64,000 bases of DNA from Druceiella hillmani (GCA_039881145.1 JAYKKI010000126.1:4434001-4498000); one strand, 5' to 3'; shown: positions 1 through 12,680, counted from the first letter of the stretch. Program-made: numbers and translations. Notes: a model not told the origin generated them from the letters alone.

Positions 1-1150
1 TTTTTTAGCATAATATTGTAATGATATAATGTTGTTAAGAAATTAACAAGTGATCTGTTTTTTTTAATACGTTTTAATTTCAATGTATTAAAATTTCGTT
101 AAAATTTCCTTGTTAGCAATCTGACGGTTTCGTCCACCTAGAGAAAAAGTGATGGTTCTCAAAAACTGTGTAAGCGATTTCAAGTAAAATAACATTTTTT
201 TTTTCACCATTTTTAATTAAAACAAGGAAAACAACTATACTCTTTTTAGTCATTATTCTCAACTGTTTGTTTCTGACTGATTTCTGAATATATTTGTTAG
301 CATGAGCGCGTCGTTCGATACTTCTCATAATTAAAAAAAAAACATTGTTCTTCTCTAAAACTTGTATGAACTTTTTTCTTTAATTAGGAATTCTTGGAGG
401 TAGTTTTATAATTTTTGGAAACAATTCCATATTTTACTTGTATTTTTATAGATGTTTATATGCATTTTAAAATTTAATATCTAAATAGCAAAAACTATAT
501 GTCCATCTGTCCGCCGTGATCACTGCGGCATAATTCTTTCTCTTTAGACCAATTGTGAATTTTTACAGGAAGCTGTAGTTCGCTTGCGTTCTATGTTTAA
601 TTGACTTTTTTAAAAATTTTCAAGTACTTCCTCATATATCGTATCTTTTCTTACACGTTCTTTTTTTTTCTGAATTTGGTGTCATTAAAGAGGTCCAAAA
701 CACTTCATAGAATGGAAAGAAATAGGAGGAAATAATAAAAGAGAAAAATAATATTAATAATATTTTTAATACATCTTCTTCGATGGGTCACCAATGTTAA
801 TGTTTACGTTATAAATATCAACATTTAATATAGGAGACTATAGGTAACCAAGCTATTTGTCTTAAGCTATTGAAAATTACACAGTATATTTATACAGTGA
901 AACATATCAAAATTATCTAAATGGAGCAATGGAAATACTAGACATAAATCTTACAGTTTTATTCCTATCCAAGTGTATACAGAATTCTCGAAGTGCGAGT
1001 TATACTTATACCAACATTTTTCTATGATCAAACGAAGTAGTTTCCATAATCTTTGAAAGTATTTCCGTATTTTTCAGGTCAATTATGCATGCTTTGCATC
1101 TTAACCAAGACGATTTCAATTCTCGTTACAAAACGTACGAAACATTATAT
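1..1150. other. AT-rich intergenic DNA, no gene seen
   Basis: Poly-A and poly-T runs and stop codons fill every frame. The small ORFs here are at the length expected by chance for this base composition. No repeat with a second copy in the window was recognised. Confidence 0.6.
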
Positions 1151-1169
1151 TCGACGTACTCTTCGATAC

Positions 1170-1335
1170 CTACACGCTCTTTTACGCCGGTACCCTTTTT
1201 TCAAAGCACCCAATTCCTCCCTCCCCCCAGCACGTGCTATACCTGGCCGCACGCGCCGGACGCGTGCAGTGATCTGACGAGCTGACGTGATGCGTCATCG
1301 CTGTCAGCTGATGCGTGTGATCGTGACTTGACAAA
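1170..1335. promoter_or_regulatory. GC-rich patch with CRE-like and palindromic sites
   Basis: This block stands out from about 30% GC surroundings. It holds a pyrimidine-rich stretch, a CACGTG E-box, an imperfect palindrome gcacgcg-ccgga-cgcgtgc, and two TGACG/CGTCA-type half-sites (tgacgtgatgcgtca) followed by a second tgatgcg. It is not obviously coding. A conserved regulatory element is a reasonable guess, since clustered half-sites and a GC island in AT-rich insect DNA are typical of one. No promoter or exon can be assigned. Confidence 0.35.
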
Positions 1336-3460
1336 AGTCCTCGCTGACAAATCACTTACTTGTCAGTCTTAATTTCTAGTTATGTTTGATATTTGTAAAA
1401 CGGTATATCTTTTATATAAATAGTTAAAACCATGTGAAAAATTCGTAGTGAATTTTCGCTTGGATTGAAAAATAGTAATTGTTATCGAGTTCTCTTAGGT
1501 ATTTTTTTGTTTGCCGTAACTCTGCAGGTCCTGCAGTTGAAGAATAATTGTTCTAAAATTACATAGTTAATTTTAAATTATTGTTATTGCATATTAAATA
1601 AAAAAAGGCTAACATGTCGCGTTTCAAATTTTAAATTTTTTCTTGCCTGACGCAGATTAATGTTTTAATAATTTTAACACATTTATAAAACATTTTAATA
1701 ATTAATGTATTAAGCTATTTATAAAAAAATTGCCGTAGTTAAGGAACAAAATTAGTTTCGATTTGTTCTATCCTATTAACGGTATTGTAACAAAATAAAT
1801 ATTACAATTTCCCATTTTATAACATCGTCATATAGAAAGATATCTCCGGATATAAACTTTATCCACTTGGCTAATAAATGATGTGTGGAATTTATAAGAT
1901 CTTCGGCAACCTTTTACGGTCGAGTGTAAATAAGGAGTTCACCCCGTTATACAAGATCATTTGTAGTTTGACTATTGACGTGTCAACATCGACAAATATG
2001 AACGACATTAAAACACAGGTGCATGACCGTTTGCTTTATTAATTTCAACTTGGTATTTCAAAAGTATAAGAAATTTAACACACGTAGCTTCTATATACAA
2101 GAGGTTTCGATGCTACCTCTGAAACTGCTGCAAGAGGATGGTTCCAATAATTATGTAATTTGACAAAAATCTTACGTGGAAGAAAATATGATTATGAAAA
2201 TTAGTTTAACTAAGGAACGAAACCGATTTTGGATTTGGTTATTTTATTGGAATCACATGGAATATGAGGGCAGCTTTTAAGATATAAATTTCATTTTTAG
2301 AATACCAACTGTATGTAAATAAATATGATAGTGAATCTTAAATAAAATGTAAAGTTTTATTAATTTTAATGTAGCCGTTGCAAAATAATTATTATAAATA
2401 TGTACATTCGTGAAAAACATGAACAGACCTAATAAAAAATTATCGCATTTTCCAAGTCAGCTATTAAAAAATAATTCAAAAAATAACAACTCAGAACATA
2501 TGGATCGATAAATATTTACAAAAATCAATATAAACTGATATGCAGGTTGCGACGATATTCGCAGTTAAAAGAGTAAACAGTTGACTGAAACGGATTTTAA
2601 AGAGTATTGTGCAGAAAGTATGCAATATACTGAATCCATCACTACGACTTAACGTGCCTGGATAAAAAATGGTTAAAACAGATAAAACAGAAAAATAACC
2701 CAACGTAAAAATCAAAATTATAAACGGTGATAAAATTATTTTTTGATAAAAAGAAAGTGGTTGCACCCTCATCGAGAATCCATTTAAAATTTATCATTTC
2801 GTACCAGGTATTGGCCCAATAAATAAAAACGTCTGGAAGATTAATAAATTTATTAAAATCGTAACTCGATATCGGTGCCCATAAATGGTTGGTTTAAATC
2901 GATATTCTCATCGAGTTGCGATATTTTTTTATCAATATTGTTACCTGAAGAATTATGTGCAAAACATAAAAACCTATCAAATATAAGTACAACTCGCACT
3001 AGTAGGGTTTCATACACTTTTAGGTACCTATAAACGTTTAAGGGTGTATAGTATTTCTATTAAACTATTTACAAATAGTAATTTTTCACAACGTAAATAT
3101 ATGGCCTATTATATTTTTAAAAGGCTTAAAAATATAGTGCATCAGAACAATTATCCGATATTATTTCAACAATTATAAAAGTTAGGATAAATGCTATAGT
3201 GTTTTTTTACAAAATTTTAGTGATTTTAAACAAATCTTATTTTTTCTTAATTTTACGTTGAACGATTTCGGAAATAAGATGGGGGGACGTATTTGCGCAT
3301 ATTTTTCAATATATCTCTAAAGATATACTACTTAAAATTATAAAAAAAAAATATTTTTGTGACCCTTATTGCTATTCTTTTCAAAGGATTTTCCGCACAA
3401 TATGTAAAGTGAAAAAAATCGAGTGTATAAATAGTCTCCCCTAAAATATCCCTAAATATA
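1336..3460. other. AT-rich DNA, no gene seen; one weak inverted repeat
   Basis: No coding signal is visible. An imperfect inverted repeat lies around 2,860-2,935 (aaatcgtaactcgat against atcgagttgcgatat), with a spacer of about 45 bases. The rest shows nothing I can name. Confidence 0.5.
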
Positions 3461-3462
3461 TA

Positions 3463-3650
3463 TTTGAATGTTAGCTATTGACTGATATGTGCGGGTTAAT
3501 ACGTTTTATTACTATGCCAAATTTCATATTTCTATGTCAAGCTGTTGCTGAGAAAAACGGCTGTGAAAGATGGACAGACAAATAAGTGAGTGAGTGATCT
3601 CATAAGGTTTCTATTTTTGTCCCATTTTAGGTACGGAACCCAAAAAAATA
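3463..3650 (+). mobile_element. Dispersed repeat copy, family A
   Basis: The segment from gtgcgggttaatacgtttt through atgccaaatttcatatttc and ctgagaaaaacgg to ggtacggaaccc is repeated, diverged, at 37,868-38,030. Its last part recurs at 42,255-42,335. This is a non-coding interspersed repeat. The ending around ggtacggaaccctaaaa is common in insect dispersed repeats in my experience, but I cannot name the family from sequence alone. Confidence 0.6.
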
Positions 3651-3659
3651 TACATATAA

Positions 3660-3960
3660 TACAAATCTAAGCAAAGTTCCACCCACTTGTATAATTTATA
3701 TCTAGCTCATACCAAATTCTCTCCAACAACTCCCTTACCTGTCCTGGTGCTTACATATCAATCAAGCGATATTAACATTCAACAGACAGATCCGCAGATA
3801 ATCTCGACGCTATCCACTCGGAGACAAGTGGGCAACCCCCAACGAAGCCGTGGAGGTCGCGTGCGAGTCATTTGCAAATGTCACTATTAATTTTGTCAAA
3901 ACGACAAAGCGGAGGGTGCCGATGCCTCTGGTCGTCTGTTTATTAAATGTTTGTAAAAAT
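3660..3960. other. Moderately GC-rich, unassigned stretch
   Basis: From about 3,700 to 3,930 the composition rises, with phrases such as gaagccgtggaggtcgcgtg. A 67-codon ORF runs through it on the plus strand but has no recognisable motif and no splice context. It may be a regulatory patch or an old repeat. Confidence 0.25.
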
Positions 3961-4074
3961 AACATTATTAGTTTTGGGATTCTTTAAATGTCACATCTAT
4001 ATAACAAACTAAACTATAGTTGTTAATACAGGTATATTATGGGAGGAAAGTTTGAAAAATGAATTATTTGTAAA

Positions 4075-4165
4075 TTTAATTTGAACAAAATGGTAAGTTG
4101 ATTTAATAATACGATAAGAAAGTTAATTTGAACAAAATGTTAAGTTAATTTGAACAAAATGTAAG
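4075..4165 (+). repeat. Short tandem repeat of ttaatttgaacaaaatg
   Basis: Three closely spaced copies of the 17-base motif lie within about 90 bases. It is a minor local duplication in otherwise featureless AT-rich DNA. Confidence 0.55.
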
Positions 4166-5289
4166 CCGCTGCAGTGGATTAAAAAGCTAAAGGGGAAAAT
4201 CTGTAAAAATTGATAGACATAAATATCTAACGTGAAATATGTGAATATAGACTGAAGTTAATACAAAGATTACATTTTTATATATTTAAAAAAGTATAAT
4301 CGGATTGTATATTTAATAGTTAGGACAGTATTTACAGTGGATAGACAAATATGCATCTTGGAATAAAATGAAACCTTTTTGATCCACGAAAAACATAATT
4401 TGAATTCGCGAATAAATAATGAGAGCTTCGAAATAAAATACAATTTTTACTATATCTCAGCTTATTGTAACTAATCATAAGACATATATACACCATCATT
4501 ATAGTTTATCCATCTCCATCTGGTCCGACTTTACCAGGTCTGGCAAATAAGAGGATAGAGAGATATCCGTTTCCCAACCCAACTCCAATCATTTTTATTG
4601 AAGAGTAAAAAAATAAAATGCCGACAGGTATTATCATTAAGATAAAAACTTTGCGTGTTGTTGTGTGTTGTTGACGTTTTTAACGTAGTTTAAATCTCAA
4701 ATTTTGAAGCTTACTACAGTACAATGTTGAATAGTCATATTACCAAGCATTTTCCAATATAACAGTCCCAATATAAAATGGTTCAACCAATTGAATGTAT
4801 GTCAAAAAAATGAAGTTTTTGTATAAGATAATTGAGTTGAATCAACTCATCACCTATATTAACATTATATTTGTGGACTTTTTCTAACTCGTGTAAATGT
4901 GTCTCTACTGTACTTTGAGAGCATTCAACTTGAGTAGTCAAAGTAAATGTTTAAAGTCTAAGATTTTCTTCAATTAGTAACTTGAATTTGTCGGTATCAA
5001 AGTAAATCGGTCGGCCAGACCTGGATTGGCCCCTTAACGTGTAATCGCCACTCCATAATTATTGGAACCATCGTCTTAGGGATCCCTTCTTTGTAATTTA
5101 TACACGGAAGTATCGACCTCGTTATAATTGTTTTCAATATCATAATTTCCTTTGTATTTATTTCAGTGTACATAGTTATTTTTTAATACATGTTTACTTG
5201 GAGAAGGCCTTTACGTACGGCCTTTATTATTAACGCACGATGGAACGGAGGGGGTATATGCGTTTAGGACGGGAGGTTGTTTTTTTATT

Positions 5290-5730
5290 TGTGTGTGCAA
5301 TCCAATGTTACCATTTATCTTCAAAACAGTTTGACCGATTAAGATACGGTTTTCTGTAAAATATTTCTGATTCGTGGGCAATGGTTCTTAGATAGTTGTT
5401 ACAGTGATTACTCATCAATGGGCGCTGCATTTTGTTGAAAATGATTATTCCAATGTATATCCCAGTTTGACCGATTTTAATACGGTTTTTTGCAAAATAT
5501 TTGGGAGTAATCGCCAATAGCTCTCAAATAGATGGTATAGTGTTATCTCACCAGGGGGCGCTGCAATATTTTGTTGTAAAAAAATATTCCCATTTTTGTC
5601 CAAAACCGTTTGACCGTTAGATATCGTTTTCGGCAATAAGTTTGTGATTTAACGGCGAAGGTTATTAGTTAGGTGTTATGTTGTTAACTTGTCAGGGGAT
5701 GCTGCAATAAACATTTTTGATTGATCTAGA
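5290..5730 (+). repeat. Three-copy tandem repeat, period 136-143 bp
   Basis: The landmark cagtttgaccgatt occurs at 5,327 and 5,463 and as ccgtttgacc at 5,606. Each is followed by a diverged atacggttttctgcaaaatattt and then a conserved ggcgctgcaatattttgttg block. Small minus-strand ORFs across the array arise from the repetition and have no independent support. The array could be a fragment of a larger satellite or the internal repeat of a transposon. Confidence 0.75.
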
Positions 5731-6840
5731 TCTATGCTATTGCTATGCTATTGTGTGAATTGTTGAAGAGTTTTCTTTGATTTAGCTCAATATAAAGATC
5801 CAAAGATCGTACTCTGCTAATACACTAAATAAGCTTGCCCTTTTGCGAATGTGTTTTTAGAAGCTTAGTAATTGAGGCTAATAATAAAAGCAAAATTAAT
5901 TTTGATTAGCTTACGGCAGATGTAAACGTTTTAATCGAAAGATTATAAAATAAAAAGCAAAGTTAAACATTTTGGAAAAACCCAAGACGGATGTAGTCGT
6001 TGTAATTTAAAAACGATTATGTATTTTTTTTGGAAACTCCCGCCCTCAAGTTGAAAAGAATGTAAGAACCTGTTAATATAATTACAAACCCAAGAAAATT
6101 CGTCTGTGTTAGCAACACCGCTTTCCATTTCCGTTTCCAAAATCAATTACATTGTAGCAGCATAGAAAAGCTATTTGGGCACCTAAGAGAATATAAATTA
6201 GTCACGAACTGATAAAACTGCAAAATTTTAGGCAGGGCAGGGAAAACATTTCACATATCACTTCGTATATACATATACGAAGGTGTTTTGAAAATTCCTT
6301 TTTTAAAACATTTGCTTTATATTAATTGAGATATTAATGTGAAGAATTCACTTACAATTTACTTATAACTTTATGCACGTAGATCAAAGGCTGTAGAATC
6401 TGTTCGACTTTGAGAAACGGTCAGACGGACAGGCAAGAGCAAATTACAAGGGTCGCTTCTTTCACAATGTAAAAAAATTATGAAAGAAAACACTTTTTTA
6501 GACGATCTTTGAATTATTGGCGATGCAATCGGGATGTGATGGTCTTTCTAAAACTTTTGTTATTTTTTGTTCATTGTTGCGAGTCTTTTTTATTGATCTG
6601 TTCTGATATTTGATTCTTTATGTAAAGAGAATGGTCTCATTATAATTTGGAAAACATATCATACATTTACACTTAATGCTTGTACCCATTTTAACGACAC
6701 TCAATTAAGTCATAAATTTGTACCCATAATATATCTACATTTATACTTTATTAAACAAATACATGTACATTATTAAACAAATTGTCTATTCCAGTCAGTT
6801 AGGTAGTTCTTAAAAAAACGGTCTCATAAAAGGCAAATAA
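5731..6840. other. AT-rich DNA, no gene seen
   Basis: No protein motif, RNA gene or second repeat copy is recognisable here. A short duplication of acattattaaacaaatt-type sequence lies near 6,745-6,785. Confidence 0.5.
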
Positions 6841-6844
6841 AAGA

Positions 6845-6975
6845 GCAATATCGAGCGCAAGTTGGGCGGTAAATCCCCTGGGCGGGCGAAGCCGTTAACG
6901 GCCGTTAGCGTGATCCGTTACGACGCTATAACGGCCGCTACTTTGCGAACAAATTTCCGTCGTATCGATATGCGA
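6845..6975. promoter_or_regulatory. GC-rich patch with clustered Myb-type sites
   Basis: Within 6,892-6,934 there are five AACGG/CCGTT cores. They are an overlapping palindromic ccgttaacgg, then ccgttag, ccgtta and taacgg. YAACGG is the recognition element of animal Myb proteins. The block is GC-rich, lacks a sustained reading frame and sits in AT-rich DNA. I infer a regulatory element; binding is untested. Confidence 0.4.
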
Positions 6976-8930
6976 TAAATGCGGTTCAGTGGAAAAAGCA
7001 ACATTCGTCATTTAATTTTTTTTTCATTTATATGTAAAAGTATTTGCTGTGTGGTCCATAAGAACTGTTTTTTAATCACTAAGACCGACTGTTGCTTTAG
7101 TCAAAGGATACATAAGACAGACAAATAGTATATTCGAATCCATTATCAATAAAGCTCGATCATTTATAAAAATATCAAAACATGGTCGAGCCTCACCGTG
7201 TGATTCAGTACTCTTCAACACCATAGCGGCGTTTTTTCAAATACGGTCTGCTCAGATCTGCTGAATCAGGTTCGTTGGAACTGATGCTAATAAATTATTT
7301 TCAATAATGTTCATTATAATACCATGACAACTACACATGTGCTATAAGAATAACCTGTGTTACACATATATCATTGTGTGAATAATTTTCACATTTTCAG
7401 TTTTGGAAAATTTTGCCATGTTTCTCGTTAATGTATGTAACCTATTTAATGTCACCGTGAACTGAATCATTCCTTTGTATCTTTAAAATGTACAAAATTT
7501 TAATTTATGTAGGGCTCCGTAGGGCTTCTACATTTGATAGAACGTCTACGTCTCCTTACTTTATTTGTCCCCAAACATGATATTTTACATTCAATGAATA
7601 TTTTTTTACAGTTTATGCTTCTAAACTGTGGAATAAGTTGGCAATAAGCTGTATAAAAATGTCGTGTGAAAAAAAATCTTTCGTAATTACGCAGTGTCCA
7701 TCCCTTGTTTTTTGTCCTTAATCCTGTCCCTCTCCTTTATTAATATTATATATTTATTATTAATTACTTGTTACTCGTTATTTTGTTGTTAGCGCCATTT
7801 TATTTGTCACCTTTTAATCTGGTAGTTGACTCATTCTAAATTTTGATATTTTTCGTACAATATTGTGAAATATAAGTTAATTAAAAACCAGTCTTGAAAA
7901 AAATTCAAAAATTGGTTGAAAAATAAGCCAGTTATAGGTTTCTAAATTTGAAGATACGGTTAGAGTTAGGTATATCCCTGTCTCTTTTCCTCTTGTAATA
8001 TAATGTGCAATATTAAAATGACCTCACAACACAATATTGCCGTCCTTGTCTAAAGGTTAAATTTAAACTTTTATAACTCGGTCAATTTTTAAGATTATAT
8101 AAATTTTTTTTCAGTTTTCATCAGCTTGTACCTTGAAATTATGATTAACGAAATAAAAAAAAATTAGTCCCAATTGTTTTTTTCGCATTTGTATTCATAA
8201 TTCGTTGCAGTCCTCCACAAGACATAATATATTTTATACTTGGTGCTTTAGTTGATTGGAAAAGATTGCTACTGTGGCAGTAACTAATTTCGTTAATCCA
8301 TTTTACGTAATTATGTATTAAAGAAAATTTAATAAATCCTTGATAACTGAACGAATTACCAAGGAAAAGTCTTATATTGCAGGTCTAAGTGGGGAGCTGT
8401 AAATTGCGACTATTTGTTGAATTATTTCAACATTTTAGTAGTCATTTAAATATTGAGGTAGGATAATAATCAAATATTGAGATCAGAACTATTATGTATT
8501 GTATAATTAAAGTAATTCACGAATTTATTTTGTACTTTATGATTTTTTTTTCAAAATAATACATATTTGCGGCAATATAGTATGCCGTTGTGTTCAGACG
8601 CCAGGGTAGCGCTTCATTTCTCCAGACTAGTGCTTTTCAACGAGGTCATGCTCACGAACGATGGTGTCATCAGTATAAACCTGAAAAGTGATCAAACGCT
8701 TAAAGGTCAGAAAGGCGTAGGAATAATATTAGAGTTAATATCGTAGCGCAGTAATATTTAAAAAGAACGTTTGTGACTGTTAATAAAAACTTTTATTTTA
8801 TGGTCATAAAGTAAGTTAGTCACCTTATTACACCATTTGGGTGGCAATTATATTGATTATAGTTTATTACATATATTATCGAAAAATATTTAAAAGTATT
8901 AAATATTTTTCGAAGTATCTGCTTTTATTG
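6976..8930. other. AT-rich DNA, no gene seen
   Basis: Nothing coding is visible. A slightly GC-richer, unassigned phrase lies at 8,575-8,720. Confidence 0.5.
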
Positions 8931-8936
8931 ATACTT

Positions 8937-8958
8937 ACCCGTAGTTATAACTACGGGT
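8937..8958. repeat. Perfect 22-bp palindrome
   Basis: acccgtagtta followed directly by its exact reverse complement gives 11-bp arms with no spacer. It is followed by a short degenerate run of ttagtagtt units (8,970-9,005). It could extrude as a cruciform or bind a dimeric factor. No function is evident. Confidence 0.8.
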
Positions 8959-9005
8959 TAGTATTATAGTTTTAGTAGTTTAGTAGTTTTAGTAGTCATT
9001 TAGTT

Positions 9006-11089
9006 TTAAATATTTATAATTATTATAATTTAGTAATGTCCGTTCGTCCGTCCGTCTTATAATTATTATAGTTTTAGGTCTATGTTAATGGTAGTCAGCA
9101 TAACATCAGTAGTCAGCATCTTGAGATGGATATCTAACTTAATGTGTATTTATTTTTTTTATTAATTTACATCCTCATATATGGATGTGGAAGCGAATAT
9201 TTGTTTACGGTTTATAAGGTAATTAAATTAAGGTTTTGGTAAAATTTATAAGATTGCTAAGGTAATCAATTAAAGTTTTATCCAATATTTTTATTATTTT
9301 TAAACTCAGTTTGTGAAATATTGAGTTTTAAAATATTGTGCTATTTAAAAAAAATTTAAATAATATTCGCATTGAGTAGAACTTTAAAGAAAAATGGTTT
9401 TGCCTATCTTGCATAGATAATTTAGAGAAATAGAGACAAATCCATAACTCTGTTTTATGTGTGTTTCGCCTTACATTCTGCCCTTTTATTTGTGCTTAAA
9501 ATGCACGAGTTGGATTCAATATTGAAATTGTTTTTCTAACTTTTACTTCAATTAAATATCGAATTATAAATACCCTTTCACATTTCTAAATGTATTATTT
9601 CACCGAATATTTTATGTGTAATTTCCTCTAAGGTAGAATGGATAACGTATAATATAATATGATATAACTAAATGCTAGAGTACTTGTTCGATTTTCAACA
9701 TAGAAATCCGACAGCTAATATTATTAACATCTTGTGTGTTAAATCTTTAATCATATTCTTTTTAATCGTAATATTCGTAAGTGAATAGTTATAATATAAT
9801 CAGTGAATTTTCATATACGTCTACTAGCTTTCGGCTTACTGTACTGGGTTCCTTTTTCTCTATTCACTTCTTTACCTATTCACGAATATATTATTCCGTT
9901 TCAGTAATTAGTCACTAAAGAACTTGCATGATTTGTAACAAAGAAATTAGCAAGTGAAATGTTATTTATATCTTGTGTAATATTATTCGTAATATTTTTA
10001 CATGAATATGAGTAGATATAATGACACCGTAGAAACACGCTAATGACACAAAATTTCGGAAAATTTTAATAATTCAATTAGGAATATATTATTTACTAAA
10101 TACTTACGTATACAAATCGTAGTCGGATTATACGTAGGTGTACAAATCGTAGTCGGATTATAAAATCCTTGATGCTCTCCAAATAGTAGAATTCAACAGA
10201 TTCTGCTTGCAATGTCAAAATTATTTTTTTTACAATGCTTGGAAGCCTTGTACAGTGAAGGCGAACTCGTATAATGTGGTACTCATAGAATGTTTTAGAA
10301 ATAAGAAAAGTGAGAAAGGACTTAGAGTATTAATCTGTGAATCTGGGATAAGAGTAAAACGAAATGCAGGAATTTTTATAAGGCACACGAGATATACGCC
10401 GCTCATTCATTTCTTTCTTAACGCAGAGATGTGATTATAACTTCTAAACCCAAATACATAGAAATTATAAAAATATTGAAAATTTTCTGACTTCTCTAAT
10501 CGATCTTCGATTCTAGTTCAGAAAAATTTTAAAATATTTTGAGGAGCGTAGTTCTGTTTTTTTCGCTGATATTTATAGATATAAAAATATATTATAAGAA
10601 GGTATTGCTTTTTAAGCCTTTTTTAAGGGTGGAAAAAATATTTTTACTTTTCTTTAAACCACTATTTGTTTGAATTGTATGTCATTTTGTAGTAATATAA
10701 AAAAAATATTGTTTACTTTTGTAAAAAATACTGTTTTAAAAAAATACATGTCATTAATTGACATTTACTGATATCTCCCTAATTGTTGGTTAGTCAGAAT
10801 TATTAAACAGGTCATAATAAAATAATTAGCAAGAAGAGTACCGTTCTGTTATTTTAATAAGGCGTCAAACAAAATTTGTTATGTTTTAAGCCGAAAAATA
10901 GGTAAGAAAATAATATTAGCAAAAAGATTTATTGCGCAATGTTTTAGAGAATTTCGGAATTACATAAATATAAACGTGTACTTTAAAAAAAATTGAGGTA
11001 AAATTTGTCAAGCTGTAACTATAAGAGCTTTCGTGTTTAGTTCAAACTTTTTTTAAAAAATCTGTCACACAAATAAAAAAAAAATGAAA
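9006..11089. other. AT-rich DNA, no gene seen; possible Helitron-like end at 9,828
   Basis: The phrase actagctttcggcttactg at 9,828-9,846 resembles the reverse complement of the Helitron-like 3' end seen at 53,940-53,966, but it is too short and diverged to call. A 75-codon ORF at 10,207-10,434 has no motif and no support. Confidence 0.4.
10109..10163 (+). repeat. Direct duplication, period 30 bp
   Basis: tacaaatcgtagtcggatta occurs at 10,111 and again at 10,141. It is a recent local duplication with no mismatch over the 20-base core. Confidence 0.85.
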
Positions 11090-11142
11090 ATTAAATGAAA
11101 CTACGTGATGTAGTATTATTTCTACTTTCTTTAAATTGTTTA

Positions 11143-11183
11143 CCACGACCTAGGTTTCGTTGTATTACAACATCTTCAGGTGG
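11143..11183 (-). ncRNA. Candidate hammerhead ribozyme (minus-strand arm)
   Basis: This is the exact reverse complement of the plus-strand candidate in the same foldback: CTGAAGA, GAAAC and GTC with the same three short stems, read on the minus strand. Either transcript direction through the element therefore carries one sense-oriented motif and one antisense copy that could hybridise with it. Confidence 0.45.
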
Positions 11184-11221
11184 GCTATTAGCAAAGATCT
11201 TTGCTAATCTTTGCTAATAGC

Positions 11222-11262
11222 CCACCTGAAGATGTTGTAATACAACGAAACCTAGGTCGTGG
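11222..11262 (+). ncRNA. Candidate hammerhead ribozyme (plus-strand arm)
   Basis: The parts appear in hammerhead order. Stem I is CCAC (11,222-11,225) with GTGG (11,259-11,262). Core CTGAAGA fits CUGANGA. Stem II is GTTGT/ACAAC with loop AAT. Core GAAA (11,247-11,250) follows. Stem III is ACC/GGT closed over TA. The cleavage triplet GTC ends at 11,258. Two points are against easy activity: an unpaired T between CUGANGA and stem II, and a stem III too short to close well as a monomer. The palindromic stem III could pair between two copies, as known for short-stem-III hammerheads. The mirror arm (11,143-11,183, minus strand) has the same elements. Confidence 0.5.
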
Positions 11263-11329
11263 TAAAGAACTTAAAGAAAGGGGAAATAATACTACATCAC
11301 ATAGATTCATTTAATTGTGAATAATGAAT

Positions 11330-12680
11330 TTCTACAAAACAAACGCCAAATATATTCAATAAAAAAAAATTGAAAGAATCAACCGAAAATATACCAAAAT
11401 AAATTATAACTGCTAATATGTGTTAAATTATAACTGTTAAATATAAATTTCATATTTCAGAGTGTTAGGTAAAACTTCAGACTGATATTAGTTAGCAGTA
11501 CCATAAACCTTCTTCTTAGTCGTGCGTTCTAGTCAGTGTAGGCGTAGTCATATTTCGTCTGATCTTTTAGTAGTCTTTCTCAAGATGCGTCTCCATCTAT
11601 TTCTATTTTTGGCATTGTGCAAACACACATTGGTGGTAAAGTGGGTGAAGGATTTTATAAGATTTGATAATATCCAAAGTTATATTTAGAAACGAAATTA
11701 ATATAGAGCAGTAAAAAAATAATTCAGAAAACTACAAAGCTAGTTCACTAGTCTTGAAACGAAATAATTAAGTGCAGAAATGCAACGAGAGGTTAGTGAA
11801 CACTATTTAACTTAGCTTACAACAAGCGCATAGTGGGTGCCATTGTGCTGTTAACAGTTACGTGTTATCAAGCCGGACAAGAGCAATTATTAGTCGAAAC
11901 ACAGCGCAAATTATTTTTTGATTCTGTATTTTTTAGAATATAAATATATATTTAATGACTTTATCTCACATTTATGTACGTAATAACTCTGCCGGAGACT
12001 TCTTCTGATTTTAATTCAGTGGATATTCAATTCTAATAACGTACTGAAATACAAACGTTCGATGATTTTAAAAGTGTCTGTTGAATTCAGAGACCTACAA
12101 ATGGTAAACTTTTTCAGAAAGAAACATCAATTCATTTAACATCCCCAGTACAAATTTGTAACAGCATAGGTAACACGTTTAATATTTTTGGTTAGCGTTT
12201 TACTTTCGGCGAGATATTCGAAAATACATTACCGTTTATTATCCAAATAATACTGTTTTTCCTACAGCAACAAAAAATGCAGATAATACATGAACTAATG
12301 AATTATGTAATGCATAAAACTACGGAGGTTTTATGTACGAGGATATAGATGGATTTATCAAAGCGAATGTTTCACTTGAATCGCACTTCCGCTACGTACC
12401 TACGTCGAAGAGTATGACGTACAGCTCATATATTATGAGAAGCCAGCTTGAGTCTATAAAAAATATGGCATTTAAATAACAACGATATCCTTTTAAACAC
12501 TTCGCCATACAAAAGAAGTACTAGAATAGCTTTACACACTTTTCGTGAGCAGAATATCGTACGTATGAGTCAGGAGGTGCAAAGTTCAATACAATGCTCT
12601 CACAGTTCTAGTTAGTGTAAATGTAGAAATGGACCATTGACCTTTATATCGCTCATTTGGCAGTAAAACTTTAGTTTGGC
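11330..12680. other. AT-rich DNA; possible tiny LINE remnant
   Basis: Around 11,510-11,620, read on the minus strand, there is a short basic stretch (R-W-R-R-I-L-R-K-T-T-K-R) of the kind found at the C-terminus of some LINE reverse transcriptases. It is too short to assign. The rest shows nothing recognisable. Confidence 0.3.

Larger units (their letters stand above)
11083..11327. mobile_element. Foldback (MITE-like) element, copy 1, with hammerhead-like arms
   Basis: The two arms, 11,090-11,196 and 11,209-11,315, are near-perfect reverse complements of about 107 bases around a 12-base centre that repeats part of the arm. The right end extends to aataatg at 11,327, which matches the left end of the second copy (18,243). 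The two copies thus define a family about 240 bp long. No transposase is encoded. Each arm contains a sequence that fits the hammerhead self-cleaving ribozyme core. Hammerheads are known from Penelope-like retroelement terminal repeats and retrozymes. An inverted pair of such terminal repeats would explain the structure, but that is inference. Confidence 0.8.
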
